From NCBI GenBank assembly GCA_964244955.1, contig CAXTKQ010000047.1, positions 1 through 26,358 of the forward strand: a stretch of DNA of 26,358 nt, read 5' to 3'. This document shows, piece after piece, positions 7,394-14,706 of the stretch. This DNA is from Mucilaginibacter_A sp964244955. Lineage in GTDB: Bacteria; Bacteroidota; Bacteroidia; Sphingobacteriales; Sphingobacteriaceae. The position numbers were made by a program, and so were the translations under genes. The notes beneath the pieces were generated by a model. It ran no database searches. It saw only the letters and a list, made by a program, of their open reading frames with translations, and was not told the DNA's origin. Numbering within the stretch: the stretch's first letter is position 1; each line of letters starts with the position of its first letter.

Positions 7394-8122
7394 ATGAACA
7401 AAACGATTACGCCTTACCAAAACCAGGCCACCAAGAAAGAACAAGTGGCGGATATGTTCAACAATATTTCCAAGACTTACGATTTCCTCAACCATTTTTT
7501 ATCCGTTGGGATTGATATTATCTGGCGGAAAATTGCGATCAACGAACTGAAAAAAGACCAACCGCAACTGATTTTGGACGTAGCAACCGGAACCGGTGAT
7601 TTTGCTTTCGAAGCCATCAAGATCCTCAACCCAAAAAAAATAATTGGTGTTGATATTTCGCAAGGCATGCTCAACATCGCCCAAAAAAAGATAGATAAAA
7701 GAAGCATGTCGAACCGTTTTGAAGTTCGTTTGGGCGATTCGGAAAAGTTGTTGTTTGATACGGATACTTTTGATGCCGTTACCGTTGCTTATGGTGTCCG
7801 TAATTTTGAGAATTTGGAAGCCGGGCTGGCCGATATGTTCCGCGTGTTAAAACCAAGCGGAAAAGCGGTTATTTTAGAGTTTTCCAAACCGAGAATCTTC
7901 CCGGTTAAACATTTGTACAATTTTTACTTCAATTATATTACGCCTTTTATCGGTAAAGTTTTTTCTAAAGATGCGCGTGCTTACAGTTACCTGCCCGAAT
8001 CTGTTGCCGCGTTTCCGGATGGCGAACGTTTTACCAGCCTAATGCAGAAAGTAGGTTTCAAAAATACCAAACAACGGCCGCTGGCGTTTGGGATTTGTTC
8101 TGTTTACACCGGCGTTAAATGA
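7394..8122 (+). CDS. menG: Demethylmenaquinone methyltransferase
   Basis: The 242-residue class I SAM-dependent methyltransferase has motif I ILDVATGTGDFAFEA and the UbiE signatures YDFLNHFLSVGIDIIWR near the N-terminus and FDAVTVAYGVRNFENLEAGL in the middle. These make it a clear MenG/UbiE. In a menaquinone-only bacterium it performs the last methylation, from demethylmenaquinone to menaquinone. Its last four bases overlap the porT start (ATGA), so the two are translationally coupled. This ubiE-porT pairing recurs in Bacteroidota. A weak -7-like box CATCTTTG (7376-7383) precedes the start. The string IDKRSMS covers a copy of the 12-bp word (7696-7707). Confidence 0.93.
   Translation: MNKTITPYQNQATKKEQVADMFNNISKTYDFLNHFLSVGIDIIWRKIAINELKKDQPQLILDVATGTGDFAFEAIKILNPKKIIGVDISQGMLNIAQKKIDKRSMSNRFEVRLGDSEKLLFDTDTFDAVTVAYGVRNFENLEAGLADMFRVLKPSGKAVILEFSKPRIFPVKHLYNFYFNYITPFIGKVFSKDARAYSYLPESVAAFPDGERFTSLMQKVGFKNTKQRPLAFGICSVYTGVK
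7696..7707 (+). repeat. 12-bp word TAAAAGAAGCAT (coding)
   Basis: Exact copy inside menG (codons for D-K-R-S-M). Seven A lie 6 nt upstream, the layout seen at most other copies. Confidence 0.65.
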
Positions 8123-8865
8123 AGATTAAGTACATACTGTTTTTAGGCATGTTTTTTTTGGCTTCCCCTATTTTTGCTCAGCGCGTGGTGCAGGCCTGGG
8201 CAGGCGGCGCAGACCAAAACGCTTTTTCTTTCGGCTACACTTTTCAGTACGTCAACTCTTCCTACAAAATCTTAAAAAAGCCAAACTGGCGCACGCCGTA
8301 TTACGACCAGGGAACGAACCGCAACGTAACCGACTCTTTAAACAGCATTACTTCGCCTGGCACGGCCGGTTTTGCCCTGGGTTTTTTGGCACGGTACAGC
8401 ATAACCGATAATTTTGAAGTACGCTTGACGCCAACTTTGGTTTTTGCAGACCGAACAATGAGCTATCAATACCGGACACAGGATTTGGCGCCCGACAAAA
8501 ACCAAGTGGTTTCGACAACGCAAGCCGAGTTTCCGCTCGAACTCAAACTAAAATCCAACCGTTTGGGCAACTTTCGCGCTTACGTTTTGGGCGGCGTAAA
8601 ATATGCTTACGGCATTGGCAACCAAAGTAAAACCAATGAAGCTGATTTGGCACCGCTGGAAAGGAAGCTCAAAAATGTGCCCAATTTTTCTTCTTATGTC
8701 GCTGGTTTTGGTTGCGATATTTACCTGGAATATTTTAAACTTTCGCCCGAAATTAAACTGTCCAACTCGTTTGGCAGCGTTTTATATCCCGAAAACCATC
8801 CTTACGCTAGCCCGCTCGAAAAACTATACCTGCATACAATTGTGTTTAGTTTGATTTTTGAATAA
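8119..8865 (+). CDS. porT: Type IX secretion / gliding protein PorT (SprT), outer-membrane beta-barrel
   Basis: The 248-residue protein starts with a signal peptide (MKIKYILFLGMFFLASPIFA, cut before QRVVQAW). The rest is beta-rich with alternating aromatic strands, such as FSFGYTFQYVNSSYKIL and FEVRLTPTLVFADRTMSYQY, and ends IVFSLIFE, as an eight-stranded outer-membrane barrel would. Its size, the position overlapping menG/ubiE and the general sequence style fit PorT/SprT. This is a component of the type IX secretion system needed for export and, in gliders, for motility. A generic PorT-family (DUF) barrel is the alternative. The signal-peptide codons contain a copy of the 12-bp word (8134-8145), followed by a run of eight T. 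Confidence 0.75.
   Translation: MKIKYILFLGMFFLASPIFAQRVVQAWAGGADQNAFSFGYTFQYVNSSYKILKKPNWRTPYYDQGTNRNVTDSLNSITSPGTAGFALGFLARYSITDNFEVRLTPTLVFADRTMSYQYRTQDLAPDKNQVVSTTQAEFPLELKLKSNRLGNFRAYVLGGVKYAYGIGNQSKTNEADLAPLERKLKNVPNFSSYVAGFGCDIYLEYFKLSPEIKLSNSFGSVLYPENHPYASPLEKLYLHTIVFSLIFE
8134..8145 (-). repeat. 12-bp word TAAAAACAGTAT (coding)
   Basis: Exact copy in the porT signal-peptide codons (I-L-F-L). Read on the plus strand it is followed by GGCATG and eight T. Confidence 0.65.
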
Positions 8866-8916
8866 AAATTAAAAAACACAATTTCGGCCCAAAAGCATTT
8901 ATTTGTGCTTTGGTTA

Positions 8917-8928
8917 ATACTTCTTTTA
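8917..8928 (-). repeat. 12-bp word TAAAAGAAGTAT (intergenic, next to a start codon)
   Basis: Exact copy ending 1 nt before the SDR start codon at 8930. Read on the plus strand, an A run of four follows 7 nt on. Confidence 0.6.
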
Positions 8929-8929
8929 T

Positions 8930-9688
8930 ATGAATAAAATTGCATTGATAACGGGCGCCAGTTCGGGCATTGGCGAAGCTTGTGCACACGTTTTTGCCCG
9001 CGAAGGTTTTGATTTGATCCTGACCGGCCGTCGTGCAGAAAAATTGGAAAAACTGGCCGAAGCTTTAAACCTCCAATACAATACTGAAGTTGCCGTAGCC
9101 AATTTTGATATCCGCAACAAAGCTTCGGTTACACAAAATCTGGAGCAATTGCCCGAAGCCTGGAAAAAGGTTGATGTGTTGATCAACAACGCCGGTTTGA
9201 GCAAAGGTTTGGAACCGATCAATGCCGGCGACACCAACGATTGGGATTTGATGATTGACACCAATATCAAAGGTTTGCTGTACACCAGCAAAATTGTTTC
9301 CAACTGGATGATTGCAAACGGCCGCGGACATATTGTCAATTTAGGTTCGATTGCCGGAAAAGAAGTTTACCCGAACGGCAATGTTTATTGCGCCACCAAA
9401 CACGCGGTGGATGCACTGAATAAAGGGATGCGGCTGGATTTGGTGCAACACGGCATTAAAGTTTCGGCCATTAATCCTGGTGCCGTGGAAACCGAATTTT
9501 CCAACGTTCGTTTTAACGGTGATGCCGAAAGGGCAAAAAAAGTTTACGAAGGTTTTACGCCGCTGGTAGCGATGGATGTTGCAGAAACCATTTACTTTAT
9601 CGTTTCGCGTCCGGCCCATGTTAATATTAACGATTTAACCATTATGCCAACGGCGCAGGCAAATGCGGTTACGATTGTGAGGAAGTAG
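8930..9688 (+). CDS. SDR-family NADP-dependent oxidoreductase (YdfG-like)
   Basis: The 252-residue classical short-chain dehydrogenase has the cofactor motif TGASSGIGEA (residues 8-17), with the arginine pair in TGRRAEKLEKL suggesting NADP preference. It also has NNAG and the catalytic Y-C-A-T-K motif. The closest familiar relatives are YdfG-type 3-hydroxy acid dehydrogenases, which share the LTGRR, NNAGLSKG and INPGAVETEFS strings. The physiological substrate is uncertain; 3-hydroxy acids such as L-allo-threonine are used by E. coli YdfG. It stands alone between porT and the repeat-rich gap before the YqeY-domain gene. Confidence 0.9.
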   Translation: MNKIALITGASSGIGEACAHVFAREGFDLILTGRRAEKLEKLAEALNLQYNTEVAVANFDIRNKASVTQNLEQLPEAWKKVDVLINNAGLSKGLEPINAGDTNDWDLMIDTNIKGLLYTSKIVSNWMIANGRGHIVNLGSIAGKEVYPNGNVYCATKHAVDALNKGMRLDLVQHGIKVSAINPGAVETEFSNVRFNGDAERAKKVYEGFTPLVAMDVAETIYFIVSRPAHVNINDLTIMPTAQANAVTIVRK

Positions 9689-9890
9689 GAGCGGGGATTC
9701 AGGTATCAGGTTTGAGGTACGGGCGTTCCGTATATTTCTTTAGAAATCCATATCAACACTAAAAATATACCGATAAAAGAAGCATGTTAATAAAAACCAA
9801 TAAACCGGGGAGAATACATTTTAAATATGAGCGGGGATTTGGAGCGAAGACAAAACACATCAACACTAAAAAAATACCGATAAAAGAAGC
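9689..9890. repeat. 202-bp gap with a 107-bp-spaced direct repeat that duplicates the yqeY start region
   Basis: Bases from 9752 and from 9859 share about 42 nt with one mismatch (ATCAACACTAAAAA, then ATACCGATAAAAGAAGC and ATGTTAATA). The second copy runs into the start codon and first codons of the YqeY-domain gene. Each copy carries the 12-bp word (9774-9785 and 9881-9892) with an A run 6-8 nt before it. A second short repeat, GAGCGGGGATT, occurs at 9689 and 9829. The upstream copy opens a 37-codon ORF (9784-9897) that ends inside the real start region; there is no sign that it is a gene. Confidence 0.75.
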
Positions 9891-10337
9891 ATGTTAATAG
9901 AAACCATAGACCAGGATATAAAAAAAGCCATGCTGGCAAAAGAGGAGGCCAGGCTGCGTGGCTTGCGGGCCATTAAATCGGCTTTGCTGCTGGCCAGGAC
10001 GGAAAAAGGCGCATCCGAAAATATCTCCGAAGAAACCGAACTGAAAGTGTTGCAAAAGCTGATTAAGCAGCGCAAAGAATCCGCAGAAATTTACCAGTCG
10101 CAAAACCGCGACGATTTGTACCGGATCGAAAAAGAAGAAATGCAGGTGATCGAAGCTTATTTGCCGCAGCAAATGGGCCGGGAAGAAATCACGGCTTACT
10201 TGCAGGATTTGATCAAAAAAACAGGCGCAACTTCGGTAAAAGACATGGGCAAGATCATGGGGACAGCCAATAAAGAACTGGCCGGAAAGGCCGACGGCAA
10301 AACAATTTCTGAAATTGTAAAGCAGCTATTGCAATAA
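9891..10337 (+). CDS. GatB/YqeY domain-containing protein
   Basis: The 148-residue soluble, helical protein resembles YqeY, the stand-alone form of the C-terminal tRNA-interacting domain of the amidotransferase GatB. Typical strings are IDQDIKKAMLAKEEARLRGL and RAIKSALLLARTEKG near the N-terminus, YLPQQMGREEI in the middle and KDMGKIMGTANKELAGKADG near the end. Its precise role is unknown, though a tRNA-related function is assumed for the family. The start codon is formed by the last two bases of a 12-bp word copy plus G. A duplicate of this initiation region lies 107 bp upstream. Confidence 0.88.
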   Translation: MLIETIDQDIKKAMLAKEEARLRGLRAIKSALLLARTEKGASENISEETELKVLQKLIKQRKESAEIYQSQNRDDLYRIEKEEMQVIEAYLPQQMGREEITAYLQDLIKKTGATSVKDMGKIMGTANKELAGKADGKTISEIVKQLLQ

Positions 10338-10339
10338 TA

Positions 10340-10347
10340 TAATTTTG
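10340..10347 (+). promoter_or_regulatory. -7 promoter box upstream of the hydrolase - CBS - nadK - porG run
   Basis: TAATTTTG matches TAnnTTTG just after the YqeY-domain stop. If used, it gives a leader of about 115 nt before the hydrolase start. No clear -33 element. Confidence 0.35.
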
Positions 10348-10465
10348 CTGTTGGCCGAAAGCCATTTTAAAAAAGCTAATTTTATAGCCGTTACAACAGG
10401 TTTTATACCGTTGGCCTTTTTTGGTTTTTGTTTTCCGATGGCAGCATTATTTTCAAAATACGTTT

Positions 10466-11227
10466 ATGGACTTTGTGGTAAAAGAAGAAAAAGGGTTTAG
10501 ATATATAGAACAAGGCAAAGGTGATGTGTTGTTGTTGCTGCACGGTTTAATGGGCGCTTTAAGTAATTGGGAATATGTGATCGAAGAATTTAGCAAAGAT
10601 CATCGCGTTATCATCCCGATGCTGCCTATTTATGAACTGCCTTTGCTCACCTTGGGCGTAAAAACACTTTCTAAATTCGTCCATAAATTTGTGAAGTACA
10701 AAGAGCTGGAAAACTTTTGTGTTTTGGGGAATTCGCTTGGCGGGCATGTAGCATTGATTTATGCCATGTCCCATCCCGAAAGGCTAAAATCTATGGTGCT
10801 GGCAGGAAGTTCCGGCTTATATGAAAACGCTTTTGGTGGTTCTTTCCCAAAAAGGGAAAGCTATGCATTTATAAAAGAAAGGGTTGAACATACTTTTTAC
10901 GACCCAAAAACAGCAACCAAAGAACTGGTGGATGAGGTTTATGCAACCGTAAACGACCGGCATAAAATCATCCGTTTGTTGGCGATGGCAAAATCAGCGA
11001 TCCGGCATAACATGGCAAAAGATTTACATAAGATTAAAATTCCGGTTGCCTTAATTTGGGGCAAAAGTGATAAAATTACGCCGCCGGAAGTTGCGGTAGA
11101 ATTTAGCCACTTGCTGCCCAATGCCGAACTTACCTGGGTTGACCATTGCGGGCATGTGCCAATGATGGAGCAGCCGCAGGAATTTAACCGGTTGTTAAAA
11201 GATTTTTTGAAAAAAATTAAAGTTTAA
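10466..11227 (+). CDS. Alpha/beta hydrolase
   Basis: The protein has about 253 residues from the ATG at 10466 (MDFVVKEEKGFRYIEQG). An in-frame ATG at 10421 adds 15 unlikely residues. It has the oxyanion-hole motif HGLMG (26-30), the nucleophile elbow G-N-S90-L-G-G, the acid D202 in WGKSDKITPP and the base histidine in DHCGHVPMMEQP (H230). This catalytic triad is that of esterases, lipases and C-C bond hydrolases (MhpC/MenH-like). The substrate is unknown. The next gene starts 1 nt after its stop, so it heads a tight cluster with the CBS protein, nadK and porG. Confidence 0.85.
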   Translation: MDFVVKEEKGFRYIEQGKGDVLLLLHGLMGALSNWEYVIEEFSKDHRVIIPMLPIYELPLLTLGVKTLSKFVHKFVKYKELENFCVLGNSLGGHVALIYAMSHPERLKSMVLAGSSGLYENAFGGSFPKRESYAFIKERVEHTFYDPKTATKELVDEVYATVNDRHKIIRLLAMAKSAIRHNMAKDLHKIKIPVALIWGKSDKITPPEVAVEFSHLLPNAELTWVDHCGHVPMMEQPQEFNRLLKDFLKKIKV

Positions 11228-11228
11228 T

Positions 11229-11891
11229 ATGGTTGCTGCCGAACTGATTTCTGATATCATCCCGCCGGTTAAACTTACCGATACGGTTGAAAAAGTAAAT
11301 TTACTGCTGGAAGAATTCAGGGTAAGCGAACTGCCGGTTGTGGATGGAGACTTGTTTTTGGGGCTGATTGCCGAAGATGATTTGATCGAAATTACCGATG
11401 AAGAACGTACCGTTGATACATTATCCATCCTGAAAGCACAAACTTTTGTGCGCGAAAACCAGCATGTTTATGATGTTGTCCGGATGTTCAGCGCACAGCA
11501 ACTAAGCATTTTGCCGGTGCTTGATCAAAAAAGCAATTATCTCGGCCTTATCAATATCCATGCTTTAAACCGTTATTTTGCCAGCCTTACTGCAGCCAAC
11601 GAGCCAGGTGCCATTATCGTTTTGGAGATGAACAACCGCGACAATTCATTGGCACAAATGGCACAGATTGTAGAATCGGACAAAGCACAGATATTGAGTT
11701 CGTACACCCGCTCTTTTGCTGATTCTACCCGTTTGGAAGTTACTTTGAAAATCAATAAAAAAGACATTTCTGCTATCCAGGCCAGCTTTATCCGCTACGA
11801 TTACACCATAAAAGCAGTATTTAACCAGGCCCAGGTTGATGACGATTCTATGAACCGCTACGAACTACTGATGAATTTCATCAACCTATAA
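11229..11891 (+). CDS. CBS-domain protein (AcuB-like)
   Basis: The 220-residue protein has a pair of CBS domains (roughly residues 5-55 and 68-125). The first contains DTVEKVNLLLEEFRVSELPV and VVDGDLFLGLIAEDDL, the second HVYDVVRMFSAQQLSILPV. A C-terminal ACT-like region follows (about 127-195, GAIIVLEMNNRDNSLAQMAQ). CBS pairs bind adenine nucleotides and act as energy sensors. The neighbour 8 nt downstream is NAD kinase, so regulation linked to adenylate or NAD pools is an attractive but untested idea. The gene next to nadK is conserved across many Bacteroidota. Confidence 0.8.
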   Translation: MVAAELISDIIPPVKLTDTVEKVNLLLEEFRVSELPVVDGDLFLGLIAEDDLIEITDEERTVDTLSILKAQTFVRENQHVYDVVRMFSAQQLSILPVLDQKSNYLGLINIHALNRYFASLTAANEPGAIIVLEMNNRDNSLAQMAQIVESDKAQILSSYTRSFADSTRLEVTLKINKKDISAIQASFIRYDYTIKAVFNQAQVDDDSMNRYELLMNFINL

Positions 11892-11899
11892 TTTTTAAA

Positions 11900-12781
11900 A
11901 TGAAGATTGCAGTTTACGGCAAACCTTTCAACCAATCGGTACTTCCGTTTATCAAACAGGTTTTTGATTGCCTGGAAAAATATGGCTCAGAAGTTTTTGT
12001 ACATGTTGATCTGTATTATTTTATAGTAGAACAACCGGATTTTTCGAAAAACTACGCCCACTATAGCAGTTACGAAGACATCAATGGCCTAATAGATGTT
12101 ATGCTGACGCTGGGCGGAGACGGAACGATATTAGGAACGGTAGACCTCATCCGGGATTCAAAAATCCCGGTTATCGGTATCAATTTTGGCCGCCTGGGGT
12201 TTTTGGCCAGCGTCAACAAAAATGATATTGAAGAAGCCATTAAAGCTTTGGTCAACAAGCAGTTTACGCTGGATGAAAGGGTGCTGTTAGAGTTAGAATC
12301 AAATCCGCCGGCATTTAAAAACATCAATATTGCCTTAAACGATATTACCATCCATAAGCGCGACAATGCGGCCATGATCACCATTCATGCTTTTTTGAAC
12401 GACGAATTTTTAAATTCTTACTGGGGCGATGGCATTATCGTTTCTACGCCAACGGGTTCTACGGCTTATTCTTTAAGTTGCGGCGGCCCGATCGTTTTTC
12501 CGCAGTCCGGCAATTTTGTGATCACGCCTATTTCTCCGCATAACCTAAACGTGCGCCCAATCATAATTTCTGATGACCACACGCTTACATTTAAAGTAGA
12601 AACCCGCAGCACAAACTACTTGGTTTCCTGCGATTCTAAAACAGAGACCATTGATAGTCCAAGCGTTTTTACCATCCGAAAAGCGGGTTATGGTTTTAAT
12701 CTCGTCCGCTTAAATAATGAAAGTTATTTATCCACGTTAAGGAACAAATTAATGTGGGGACTGGATGCCCGCAATTACTGA
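11900..12781 (+). CDS. nadK: NAD kinase
   Basis: The 293-residue protein phosphorylates NAD to NADP using ATP or polyphosphate. The GGDGT motif is at 72-76 (LGGDGTILG, D74 the catalytic base), and the second family signature is SPTGSTAYSLSCGGPIVFP. Length and motif spacing are normal. The start MKIAVYGKPF is 8 nt after the CBS gene and the stop is 11 nt before porG, placing it in the middle of an operon-like run. Confidence 0.95.
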   Translation: MKIAVYGKPFNQSVLPFIKQVFDCLEKYGSEVFVHVDLYYFIVEQPDFSKNYAHYSSYEDINGLIDVMLTLGGDGTILGTVDLIRDSKIPVIGINFGRLGFLASVNKNDIEEAIKALVNKQFTLDERVLLELESNPPAFKNINIALNDITIHKRDNAAMITIHAFLNDEFLNSYWGDGIIVSTPTGSTAYSLSCGGPIVFPQSGNFVITPISPHNLNVRPIIISDDHTLTFKVETRSTNYLVSCDSKTETIDSPSVFTIRKAGYGFNLVRLNNESYLSTLRNKLMWGLDARNY

Positions 12782-12792
12782 ATTTGATACGG

Positions 12793-13584
12793 ATGCGTAA
12801 ACTTTATGGTTTGCTTCTTTTACTGCTGCTTTCTTCGGCCTGTTTTGCCCAAACCTGGGAACCGGGGATTTTTGCAGGTTCGTCTGGCTACATCGGCGAT
12901 TTTAACGAAGTTAACCCTTTTAAATTTACCGATTTTTCGGCCGGTGTTTTTGTAAAACGAAACTTTAACGGTTATTTTTCTGCCAAACTCGGTTATACTT
13001 ACGGCAAAATCCGCGGTGCCGACAGCTTGTCGTCCAACGCACAACTGCGCAACCGCAACCTCAGCTTTTTTTCGCCGATAAACGAAGTATCGCTCACCGG
13101 CGAGCTTAACTTTTTTAATTACTATTCGGGCATCAGCCTTAAAAGATGGACGCCGTATATTTTCGGCGGCGTGGCCCTGGTAAACTATAACCCGAAAGCC
13201 GTTTACAAAGGCGATACATACGTGCTTCGCCCGTTAAAAACAGAAGGCCAGCAAAAAGAATATCCCTACAATGCTTTAAGTGTTCCTTACGGCGTTGGTG
13301 TAAAAGTTAATTTTTCGGGAAGCTGGAATTTGGGTATCGAGCTGGGCTACCGCACGGCTTTTACCAATTATCTGGACGATGTAAGCAGTTATTATCCTGA
13401 TAAAGCAGGTTTGGTTAATGTTGATTCAAGGGTTTTAACAGACCGTTCCGGAGAGAAAACCGGCGTTTACATCGGTTCGCCTGGTTCGCAACGCGGAAAT
13501 TTTCGGCGGGATACTTATATGATTACCGGGCTTACACTTTCGTACACTTTTTTAAGTCAAAAATGTCCGGTTGTGTCACCATGA
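12793..13584 (+). CDS. porG: Type IX secretion system outer-membrane protein PorG (DUF6089 family)
   Basis: The 263-residue protein starts at the ATG at 12793, which opens a signal peptide (MRKLYGLLLLLLLSSACFA, then QTWEPGIF); in-frame upstream codons would spoil it. The mature part is a beta-barrel with strands such as SAKLGYTYGKIRGADSL and YTPYIFGGVALVNYNPK-like repeats. It ends with TYMITGLTLSYTFLSQ and a short tail. The placement after nadK and before uppS-bamA-skp-skp matches the DUF6089 gene that corresponds to Porphyromonas PorG (PG0189, beside its uppS and Omp85 genes, as I recall). PorG anchors the PorK/PorN ring of the type IX secretion machine to the outer membrane. The first tandem repeat unit begins at its stop codon. 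Confidence 0.75.
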   Translation: MRKLYGLLLLLLLSSACFAQTWEPGIFAGSSGYIGDFNEVNPFKFTDFSAGVFVKRNFNGYFSAKLGYTYGKIRGADSLSSNAQLRNRNLSFFSPINEVSLTGELNFFNYYSGISLKRWTPYIFGGVALVNYNPKAVYKGDTYVLRPLKTEGQQKEYPYNALSVPYGVGVKVNFSGSWNLGIELGYRTAFTNYLDDVSSYYPDKAGLVNVDSRVLTDRSGEKTGVYIGSPGSQRGNFRRDTYMITGLTLSYTFLSQKCPVVSP

Positions 13585-13770
13585 TTTTTATAGGGTAAAA
13601 GAAGCATTGGCCAAATTCAAATTGTTGAGGCAATAATATTTAGTTGCAGCGCAATGATTTTTAGGTGGTAAAAGAAGCATCGGTCAAATTCAAATTGCTG
13701 AGGCAATAATATTTAGTTGCAGCACAATGATTTTTAGGTGGTAAAAGAAGCATTGGTTAAATTCAATTTC
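13581..13770. repeat. 73-bp tandem repeat, about 2.6 units, each with the 12-bp word
   Basis: Unit 1 is 13581-13653, unit 2 is 13654-13726 and a partial unit 3 is 13727-13770. Units 1 and 2 differ at about 8 of 73 positions. Each begins ATGATTTTTA and has TAAAAGAAGCAT at offset 15 (13596, 13669 and 13742), preceded by a T run. Shared landmarks are AAATTCAAATTG and AATAATATTTAGTTGCAGC. Unit 1 overlaps the porG stop codon. With the promoter box downstream, these repeats fill most of the 335-bp gap 13585-13919, where no gene is visible. Confidence 0.9.
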
Positions 13771-13819
13771 GGTTTCAAAATGATAATCGTCCCGGACACC
13801 ATAATTTAAAGATTAATTT

Positions 13820-13827
13820 TACCTTTG
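13820..13827 (+). promoter_or_regulatory. -7 promoter box before uppS
   Basis: TACCTTTG, followed by CAGCC, is a good TAnnTTTG match 92 nt before the uppS start and 50 nt after the tandem repeats. It suggests that uppS-bamA-skp has its own promoter apart from the nadK-porG cluster. The -33 element is unclear. Confidence 0.5.
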
Positions 13828-13919
13828 CAGCCTGAATTTTTTATCAAAAAAACAGTTTGGCAAATTTCAACCTGCATATAAAAAATTGGCCTGCAATATT
13901 AAATGCACTAAACTGATCA

Positions 13920-14645
13920 ATGGATTTCAGAGCACAATTGCCCAAACACGTGGCCATTATTATGGACGGGAACGGGCGATGGGCAAAAGGCAAAGGCAAA
14001 TTGCGCGTATTTGGCCATCATAATGGTGTTTTGGCGGTGCGCGATGTGGTAGAAGGCGCGGGCGAACTGGGCATTGCTTATTTAACTTTATATACTTTTT
14101 CTTCGGAAAACTGGAACCGGCCGAAATACGAGGTTACCGCCATTATGGAACTGCTGATCTCCACCATCAATAAAGAAATCAAGAAACTGATGGAAAACAA
14201 TGTGCGTTTAAATGCCATCGGCGATTTGGATATGCTGCCCGGAAAATGCCACCAAGAACTGCAAAACGCCATTGATAAAACTTCTGCCAATACTGGTTTG
14301 GTTTTAACATTGGCCCTAAGTTATAGTTCGAGAAGGGAAATTGTGGGTGCTGCCCGCAAACTGGCCGAAAAGGTGGAAAAAGGCGAACTGAAAGCAGCAG
14401 ACATCAACGAAGAACGGTTTGCAAAAGAACTGCACACTTCGGAAATGCCAGACCCGGAACTGCTGATCAGGACGAGCGGCGAATACCGGATCAGCAACTA
14501 TTTGTTATGGCAAATTGCTTATGCCGAACTTTATTTTACGGCCAAGTTATGGCCCGACTACCGCAAAGAAGATTTGTTTGAAGCCGTTTTAGATTACCAA
14601 ACCCGCGAACGGCGTTTTGGCAAGACAAGCGAGCAACTGAACTAA
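13920..14645 (+). CDS. uppS: Isoprenyl transferase (undecaprenyl pyrophosphate synthase)
   Basis: This 241-residue cis-prenyltransferase has the start region HVAIIMDGNGRWAKGKGKLR (D16 binds Mg and the pyrophosphate), followed by GHHNG. It has YTLYTFSSENWNRP-type sequence in the middle and the C-terminal signature IRTSGEYRISNYLLWQ, then AYAELYFT. It makes the C55 carrier lipid for peptidoglycan and O-antigen from FPP and IPP. It precedes bamA by 61 nt, a Bacteroidota arrangement also seen in Porphyromonas. A separate promoter box lies at 13820. Confidence 0.95.
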   Translation: MDFRAQLPKHVAIIMDGNGRWAKGKGKLRVFGHHNGVLAVRDVVEGAGELGIAYLTLYTFSSENWNRPKYEVTAIMELLISTINKEIKKLMENNVRLNAIGDLDMLPGKCHQELQNAIDKTSANTGLVLTLALSYSSRREIVGAARKLAEKVEKGELKAADINEERFAKELHTSEMPDPELLIRTSGEYRISNYLLWQIAYAELYFTAKLWPDYRKEDLFEAVLDYQTRERRFGKTSEQLN

Positions 14646-14706
14646 ATTTTAATGTTTAACACTTTTTAACAACTGTTTAAATTACTTTAGCCTCCAAATC
14701 CTACGA

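Noticed and set aside
9784..9897. 37-codon open frame upstream of the YqeY-domain gene as a real small gene
   Set aside because: It results from the 107-bp direct repeat; the peptide has no recognisable features and ends within the downstream start region. Kept only as part of a finding.
10421..10465. Earlier ATG for the alpha/beta hydrolase at 10421
   Set aside because: The added residues (MVFVFRWQHYFQNTF) do not fit the family start, and the ATG at 10466 gives a normal N-terminus.
13581..13770. 73-bp repeats as a CRISPR array
   Set aside because: The units are contiguous, with no repeat/spacer alternation, and no cas genes are near.
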